Position numbers and translations under genes: made by a program
Source: Microbacterium sp. LWO14-1.2
GTDB lineage: Bacteria > Actinomycetota > Actinomycetes > Actinomycetales > Microbacteriaceae
DNA length: 64,000 bases
Assembly (NCBI RefSeq): GCF_038397715.1
Contig: NZ_CP151633.1
Span: forward strand, 2,356,001-2,420,000
Direction: 5' to 3'
Shown: positions 59,494 through 64,000 of the stretch, one piece after another
Numbering within the stretch: position 1 is the first letter of the stretch
Layout: each line of letters starts with the position of its first letter
Notes under the pieces: model-generated
Databases searched by the model: none
What the model was told of the DNA's origin: nothing
The model's input: only the letters and a program-made list of their open reading frames with translations

Positions 59494-60701
59494 CCGCGGT
59501 CGACGCGAGCGCTGTGGCCGAGCAGGGCACGGAGCCGCACGTCGCGCACAACTACCACCCGCTGCCGGTCACGATCGCGCGGGGTGAGGGCGCATGGGTC
59601 ACCGACGTCGAGGGCAAGCGCTACCTCGACCTGCTCGCGGCGTACTCGGCCGTGAACTTCGGCCACCGGCATCCCGCCCTCGTCGCCGCGCTCACCGAGC
59701 AGCTCGGCCGCGTCACGTTGACGAGCCGCGCGTTCCGCAGCGACCGCCTCGAGCCGTTCGCGGCAGCCCTCGCCGAGCTTGCGGGCAAGGACATGGTGCT
59801 GCCGATGAACACGGGAGCCGAGGCCGTCGAGACCGGCATCAAGGTCGCCCGCGCGTGGGGCTACCGGGTCAAGGGCATCGCCGACGGCGCCGCGCGCATC
59901 ATCGTCGCCGCGGGCAACTTCCACGGGCGCACCACGACCATCGTGAGCTTCAGCGACGACGAGCAGGCGCGCGACGGGTTCGGCCCGTACACGCCCGGCT
60001 TCGACGTCGTGCCCTACGGGGACGCGGATGCCGTCGCCGCCGCCATCACGGCCGACACCGCCGCGGTGCTCATCGAGCCGATCCAGGGCGAGGGCGGAGT
60101 GATCATCCCGCCCGAGGGGTACCTGCGCCGCATCCGTGAGATCTGCGACGAGAAGAACGTGCTGTTCATCGCCGACGAGATCCAGTCGGGCCTCGGCCGC
60201 GTGGGGGAGACGTTCGCCTGCGACCGCGAAGGCGTCGTGCCCGACCTGTATCTGCTCGGGAAGGCGCTCGGCGGCGGCATCCTGCCCGTCTCCGCCGTGG
60301 TCGGCGACAGTGACGTGCTCGGCGTCATCCAGCCCGGCGAGCACGGCTCGACGTTCGGCGGCAACCCGCTCGCGGCTGCCGTGGGGCTGCGCGTGGTGGA
60401 GATGCTCGAGAGCGGCGAGTTCCAGGAGCGCGCCCGCGCGCTCGGCGAGCACCTCGCGGCGGCGCTGGAGCCGCTGAAGGAGCACGGCGTGACCGCGGTG
60501 CGCATCGCCGGGCTCTGGGCCGGCGTCGACATCGACCCGGCGAAGGGCACCGGGCGTCAGATCGCGGAGCGCCTGCTCGACCGCGGCGTGCTCGTGAAGG
60601 ACACGCACGGGCAGACGATCCGCATCGCGCCGCCCATCGTCATCCGCGCCACCGAGCTCGACTGGGCGGTGGAGCAGCTCAAGCACGTGCTGGGCGCCTA
60701 G
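59490..60701 (+). CDS. rocD: Ornithine aminotransferase
   Basis: 403-residue class-III PLP aminotransferase. The PLP-binding Lys258 is in LLGKALGGGILPVSA, the substrate-cofactor segment NFHGRTTTIVSFSDD is near residue 147, and IADEIQSGLGRVG carries the Asp contacting the pyridine nitrogen. Converts ornithine plus 2-oxoglutarate to glutamate semialdehyde (P5C), which PutA oxidises. The GTG start is coupled to ddaH by 4 nt. Confidence 0.93.
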   Translation: MTAVDASAVAEQGTEPHVAHNYHPLPVTIARGEGAWVTDVEGKRYLDLLAAYSAVNFGHRHPALVAALTEQLGRVTLTSRAFRSDRLEPFAAALAELAGKDMVLPMNTGAEAVETGIKVARAWGYRVKGIADGAARIIVAAGNFHGRTTTIVSFSDDEQARDGFGPYTPGFDVVPYGDADAVAAAITADTAAVLIEPIQGEGGVIIPPEGYLRRIREICDEKNVLFIADEIQSGLGRVGETFACDREGVVPDLYLLGKALGGGILPVSAVVGDSDVLGVIQPGEHGSTFGGNPLAAAVGLRVVEMLESGEFQERARALGEHLAAALEPLKEHGVTAVRIAGLWAGVDIDPAKGTGRQIAERLLDRGVLVKDTHGQTIRIAPPIVIRATELDWAVEQLKHVLGA

Positions 60702-60735
60702 CCCCGGCCGTCGTCGCGCCGACCCCGGCCTCGAC

Positions 60736-61155
60736 TCAGGCCGGCGGGTCCTCGGGGTCGAGGGTGCGCAGGGTGTCGCGTTCCACGTCGTTGTCGGCGT
60801 CGAGCTGCGCGGCGGTCGTGTCGTCGCCGCCCAGGGGCACGTCGCGGTCGGGGTTCGCGTCGCCCTGGATCGCGCCGTGCGGCGACTCCCCGTGCGAGCT
60901 GTCGCCCTGGATCGCCCCGCCCTGCGACGCGCCCTGCGGGTCGCCGTCTGCGGCCTCGCCCTGGATCGCGCCGCGCGGCGACTCGCCGTGCGCGTTGTCG
61001 CCCTGGATCGCGCCGCCCTGGGCTGCGCCCTGCGCGCCGCCGTCGAGGTCGTCGGCGTCGCGGCCGTCGGGGGCGGTGTTGTGCTCGGGGTTGATGTCGG
61101 GGGAGCCCTCTGCGGGCTGCTCGGGGTGCGGAGTGCGTCCTGTGTTGTCGTCCAT
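60736..61155 (-). CDS. AIQGD-repeat hydrophilic protein
   Basis: 139-residue acidic, Gly/Gln/Asp-rich protein without membrane segments or signal. The middle contains two ~35-residue repeats of the form GGAIQGDnnHGESPxGAIQG(E/D)A (residues ~45-105). No family is recognised; composition suggests a disordered protein. ATG 61155. It is the last gene before the rocD 3' end (convergent) and follows the MFS exporter gene by 68 bp. Confidence 0.65.
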   Translation of the reverse strand: MDDNTGRTPHPEQPAEGSPDINPEHNTAPDGRDADDLDGGAQGAAQGGAIQGDNAHGESPRGAIQGEAADGDPQGASQGGAIQGDSSHGESPHGAIQGDANPDRDVPLGGDDTTAAQLDADNDVERDTLRTLDPEDPPA

Positions 61156-61223
61156 GTGCGTGACGTTACGCCGCTGGGCGCGGGGCGGCGAGGGGTTGAC
61201 AAACCCGCGCCGGGCGATCCGCC

Positions 61224-62585
61224 TCAGTCCTGCTTCGCGATGCGGATCGGGGTGGTCGCTGTGGCCTTCTCGCTGTAGTCGACGGGCTCGGCGGATGCCG
61301 CGGGCTCGGCCAGTTCGGGCTCGTCGATGACGCTCAGCGGACGGGTCTCGTCGAGGGTCAGCAGGAAGCGGCGATCCTCGGCGCGACGGAGGCGTCCGGA
61401 CGTGATGACCCAGATCGTGCCGATCGCGCATGCGACGAGACCGGCCGTGCCGCCGAGCATGATCGCGCTGCGGGGGCCGAACGTGTCGGCCACCCATCCC
61501 GCGATGGGCGCTCCGACCGGGGTCGATCCCATGATGACGGCCATGTAGAGCGCGAGCACCCGTCCGCGCAGCGCGGGGTCGGTCGTCATCTGCACGTAGC
61601 CGTTGGCCGTGGTGAGCAGGGTCACGATCATGAAGCCCGTGAACGTGAGGGTGATGGCGTACGTGAGGTAGGTGGGCATCGCGGAGGAGACGAACGCGGC
61701 GACGCCGAAGCCGCCGGCCGCGAAGATCACGACGCGCACCCTGGCGCGGTCGCGGCGGGCGGCGAGCAGTGCTCCGGCGAGCGAGCCGATCGCGAGGATC
61801 GAGCTGAGGACGCCGTACCCGTCTGCGCCGGCACCGAACTCGAGCGCCATGGTCGAGGCGAAGATGGGGAAGTTCATGCCGAATGCGCCGATGAGGAACA
61901 CGGTCACGAACACGACGCGCAGATCGCTGCGCCCCCACACGTAGCGGAATCCGGCGGCGAGGCCTCCGCGACTGCGGCCCTTGAGGCGCGGTGCGAGCTG
62001 GCCGGTGCGGAGCAGGAGCAGGGCGACGAGCATCGCGAGGAACGTCGCGGCGTTCGCGATGAACACCCAGCCCGACCCGATCGCGACGATCAGCAGGCCG
62101 CCGACGGCCGGCCCGATCATACGGGCGAGGTTGAAGGATGCCGAGTTCAGGGCGACCGCGTTCGAGGTGTCGCCGACCGACACCATGTCGGAGACGAACG
62201 CCTGACGCGCGGGGGCGTCGAACGCGTTCACGACGCCGAAGGCCGCCGCGAAGCCGAACATCATCGGCAGCGTCATGAGCCCGTTCAGCAGCAGGACGCC
62301 GACGGCGATCGCGAGCAGCAGCAGCGAGGTCTGCGTCGCGAGGAGGATGCGGCGCCGCTCGAAGCGGTCGGCCACCCATCCGGTGAGGCTCACGAGCACG
62401 AGCGGCGGGCCGAACTGCAGGGCCATCGTGACGCCCATGGCCGCGGCGTCGTTGTCGGTGAGCTCGGTGAGCACGACCCAGTCCTGGGCGGTCGCCTGCA
62501 TCCATCCGCCGACGTTCGAGACGAGGGCGCCCGCGAACCAGATGCGGTAGTTGACGTTCGCGAACGAGCGGAACATGGCGCTCAT
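61224..62585 (-). CDS. MFS_3-type efflux transporter
   Basis: 453-residue major-facilitator exporter of the enterobactin-exporter-like (MFS_3) branch. About 12 hydrophobic segments, with the signature loop GWVADRFERRRILLATQ at residue ~65 and DAPARQAFVSDMV near residue 120. A ~55-residue charged C-tail follows. ATG 62585 (MSAMFRSF) overlaps the MarR stop by 4 nt, so drug- or metabolite-responsive expression by MarR is likely. Confidence 0.9.
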   Translation of the reverse strand: MSAMFRSFANVNYRIWFAGALVSNVGGWMQATAQDWVVLTELTDNDAAAMGVTMALQFGPPLVLVSLTGWVADRFERRRILLATQTSLLLLAIAVGVLLLNGLMTLPMMFGFAAAFGVVNAFDAPARQAFVSDMVSVGDTSNAVALNSASFNLARMIGPAVGGLLIVAIGSGWVFIANAATFLAMLVALLLLRTGQLAPRLKGRSRGGLAAGFRYVWGRSDLRVVFVTVFLIGAFGMNFPIFASTMALEFGAGADGYGVLSSILAIGSLAGALLAARRDRARVRVVIFAAGGFGVAAFVSSAMPTYLTYAITLTFTGFMIVTLLTTANGYVQMTTDPALRGRVLALYMAVIMGSTPVGAPIAGWVADTFGPRSAIMLGGTAGLVACAIGTIWVITSGRLRRAEDRRFLLTLDETRPLSVIDEPELAEPAASAEPVDYSEKATATTPIRIAKQD

Positions 62586-63022
62586 CGGTCGACCACCCGC
62601 CGCATCAGGGCGCTGGCCTCGCGCAGCGTCGAGAGCTCGTCCTCGGTGAAGTCGAGCTCGGCGAGCATGCCGGCGAGTAGCTGGTCGCGCCGGTGGATGG
62701 TCTCGGCGACGATCGCCGACCCGGTCTCGGTGATGTCGACCTGCACGCGTCGGCGGTCCTCCTCGTCGGGGATGCGCACGACGTAGCCCTGCTCGGCGAG
62801 GCCGTTGATCATGCTCGTCATCGACGGGGCGGTGACGCGCTCGGCATCCGCGAGGGCGGTGATGGTGCGTCGTCCGTGCAGGCGCAGGGTCGCGAGCACG
62901 GCGAGCTGCGCGTCGCTCATCGCGTCGACGGCTCGGGCGCACCGAAGGCGGCGGGCGAGCCGGAAGGTGGCGAGGCGCAGGTCTGTCGCGGTGAGGTGGA
63001 GGGAGTCATCGGACGCAGACAT
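62582..63022 (-). CDS. MarR-family regulator of the adjacent exporter
   Basis: 146-residue winged HTH: LADAERVTAPSMTSMINGLAEQGYVVRIPDEEDRRRVQVDITETG is the recognition helix and wing (residues ~58-105). ATG 63022; a TTAGATA-n3-TATCTAA dyad stands 3 bp upstream, a typical autoregulatory MarR site. Operon with the MFS exporter. Confidence 0.92.
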   Translation of the reverse strand: MSASDDSLHLTATDLRLATFRLARRLRCARAVDAMSDAQLAVLATLRLHGRRTITALADAERVTAPSMTSMINGLAEQGYVVRIPDEEDRRRVQVDITETGSAIVAETIHRRDQLLAGMLAELDFTEDELSTLREASALMRRVVDR

Positions 63023-63025
63023 TAC

Positions 63026-63042
63026 TTAGATAGTCTATCTAA
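63026..63042. promoter_or_regulatory. MarR operator TTAGATA-GTC-TATCTAA
   Basis: Perfect 7-bp arms with 3-nt centre directly before the MarR start. AT-rich against a GC-rich background. Probably bound by the MarR dimer to repress its own operon. Confidence 0.85.
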
Positions 63043-63163
63043 TCTCCGCGCCCGGACAAGGGCTTGCTCCGCCCACCGGTTCGTCGGATCAGACGAAGCG
63101 CCGCATTCTGTTCCGTCGGAGCGGACCAACGTCGATCGGCGACGCGGTGCCTAGAGTGAGGCC

Positions 63164-64000
63164 ATGCAGAGCCCCCACGCGGTCGGTGAACACCTGCGGT
63201 CCACTCTCGGATCCCTGGTCGAGGCGCGCGGAGTGCCCGCGGCATCCGTAGCGGTCCTCGTCGACGGCGAGATCGTCACCCACGCCGCCGGACTCCTCAG
63301 CACGGCGACGCGGATCGAGGCGACGACGGACGCCGTGTTCCAGATCGGATCGATCACGAAGGTCTGGACCGCGACGCTCGTGATGCAGCTGGTGGACGAA
63401 GGGCTCGTCGACCTCGACGCACCCGTCCGGACGTACCTGCCGGAGTTCGCGCTCGCCGACGAGGCCGCCGCCGCGGCGATCACCGTGCGGCACCTGCTCA
63501 GCCACCGCTCGGGCATCGAGGGCGACATCTTCACCGACACCGGTCGCGGCGACGACGCCGTCGAGAAGTACGTCGAGCTGCTCGCCGAGGCGGCGCAGAT
63601 CTTCGAACCGGGCGCGCTGTTCTCGTACAGCAACGCGGGCTACGTGGTGCTGGGCCGGCTCATCGAGCGGCTGCGCGACACGAGCTGGGAGCAGGCGCTG
63701 CTCACGCACCTCGCGACACCGCTCGGCCTGCGCAGCGTCTCGCCCAGCCCGTACGAGGCGATCCTGCACCGCGTCGCAGTCGGACACGTGGATGCCGGAG
63801 ACGGCGGCGAACCGCAGCCCGCACCGTTCTGGGCGATGGCGCGCTCGAACGAGCCGGCGGGGTCGATGCTCGCGATGACCGCCGAGGACCTGGCCGTGTT
63901 CGCCCGTGCGCACCTCCGTGCCGCGGCTGGTTCGCCTGCGTCGGATGAGGAGCAGGCGGTCGTCTCGCAGGCCGCCGCGAACGCGATGCGCACGACGGAG
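63164..64000 (+). CDS. Class-C beta-lactamase-like serine hydrolase, truncated
   Basis: At least 279 residues, open to the right edge. The nucleophile motif is S63-I-T-K66 (QIGSITKVWT) and the second catalytic motif Y155-S-N (FSYSNAGY), as in the beta-lactamase/D-alanyl-D-alanine carboxypeptidase family. The third motif (HxG/KTG) would lie beyond the window. No signal peptide, so it may be an intracellular esterase-like member. ATG 63164 has TAGAGT 8 nt upstream. Divergent from the MarR/MFS operon. Confidence 0.88.
   Translation, partial: MQSPHAVGEHLRSTLGSLVEARGVPAASVAVLVDGEIVTHAAGLLSTATRIEATTDAVFQIGSITKVWTATLVMQLVDEGLVDLDAPVRTYLPEFALADEAAAAAITVRHLLSHRSGIEGDIFTDTGRGDDAVEKYVELLAEAAQIFEPGALFSYSNAGYVVLGRLIERLRDTSWEQALLTHLATPLGLRSVSPSPYEAILHRVAVGHVDAGDGGEPQPAPFWAMARSNEPAGSMLAMTAEDLAVFARAHLRAAAGSPASDEEQAVVSQAAANAMRTTE

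Noticed and set aside
59403..61202. 599-codon minus-strand frame over rocD
   Set aside because: Low-complexity Thr/Arg/Pro translation antisense to rocD; the supported minus-strand gene here is 60736-61155 in another frame.

Overview
The window reads as chromosomal DNA from a high-GC actinobacterium, most likely Microbacteriaceae and probably Microbacterium. The evidence is the strong GC3 codon use, many GTG starts and 4-nt (ATGA/GTGA) operon overlaps, several starts with a -10-like box only 6-8 nt upstream (leaderless style), and the family mix (DUF993, CGNR regulator, fused PutA, alditol-oxidase-like enzyme, ddaH-rocD pair). There are no rRNA or tRNA genes, CRISPR arrays or phage modules. 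One intact IS481-family insertion sequence is present.

Left third (1-24 kb), carbohydrate or polyol uptake and catabolism under several local regulators. (i) 1-6.7 kb: an Rbs-type ABC permease (cut by the window edge) and its lipoprotein binding protein, a LacI regulator, an aldehyde dehydrogenase and a GMC alcohol oxidoreductase. They are tied together by five copies of a GTAAGCGCTTTC-type operator. (ii) 6.75-12.4 kb: a tightly overlapped four-gene operon (FAD oxidoreductase, Gfo/Idh/MocA dehydrogenase, TIM-barrel isomerase, DUF993 protein) divergent from its own LacI gene. (iii) 12.4-14.5 kb: a LacI gene divergent from a ketose 3-epimerase with TTGGCACGTGCCAA operators. (iv) 14.5-23.9 kb: an ABC sugar importer (ATPase, permease, binding protein) converging on a six-gene catabolic operon (cupin phosphosugar isomerase, FGGY kinase, 2-hydroxyacid dehydrogenase, AroE-like dehydrogenase, phosphotriesterase-like hydrolase, ABM protein). 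The two outer promoters share an ACTTGTYATTACAGG site, so they look like one regulon.

Middle (24-45 kb): an AXE1-type esterase, a CGNR regulator divergent from an EamA exporter, and then the methylcitrate cycle (gntR-prpD-prpB-prpC) with palindromic GTGTATACAC sites. The IS481-type element sits 2 bp behind prpC. After it come an MFS transporter, an alditol-oxidase-like flavoenzyme, an SDR, aldose 1-epimerase, a thiolase and a DUF559-like nuclease-fold protein. The valine/isobutyrate module follows (mmsA, acyl-CoA dehydrogenase, mmsB, enoyl-CoA hydratase). That module ends in propionyl-CoA, which the methylcitrate cycle consumes.

Right third (45-64 kb): small regulators, then etfB-etfA followed at once by a cytochrome-b561-like membrane protein with a strange repeat-built N-terminus. 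Next are a GNAT, a thioesterase, an SDR, bifunctional putA, a self-regulated membrane-protein/XRE cassette, an MDR oxidoreductase and ddaH-rocD (arginine/ornithine to P5C, which PutA would oxidise). An AIQGD-repeat protein, a MarR/MFS efflux pair and a class-C beta-lactamase-like serine hydrolase (cut by the edge) finish the window.

Laid over this are several families of short repeats. Seven ~60-bp palindromes have arms TTCGAATCGCG/CGCGATTCGAA. A ~37-bp GGTCGTTGAGCGAGCG element occurs both between genes and inside coding sequence. Two further families are long GAGCCACC and GAGACCCACC hairpins. All functional statements are inferred from the sequence alone; no database search was run.
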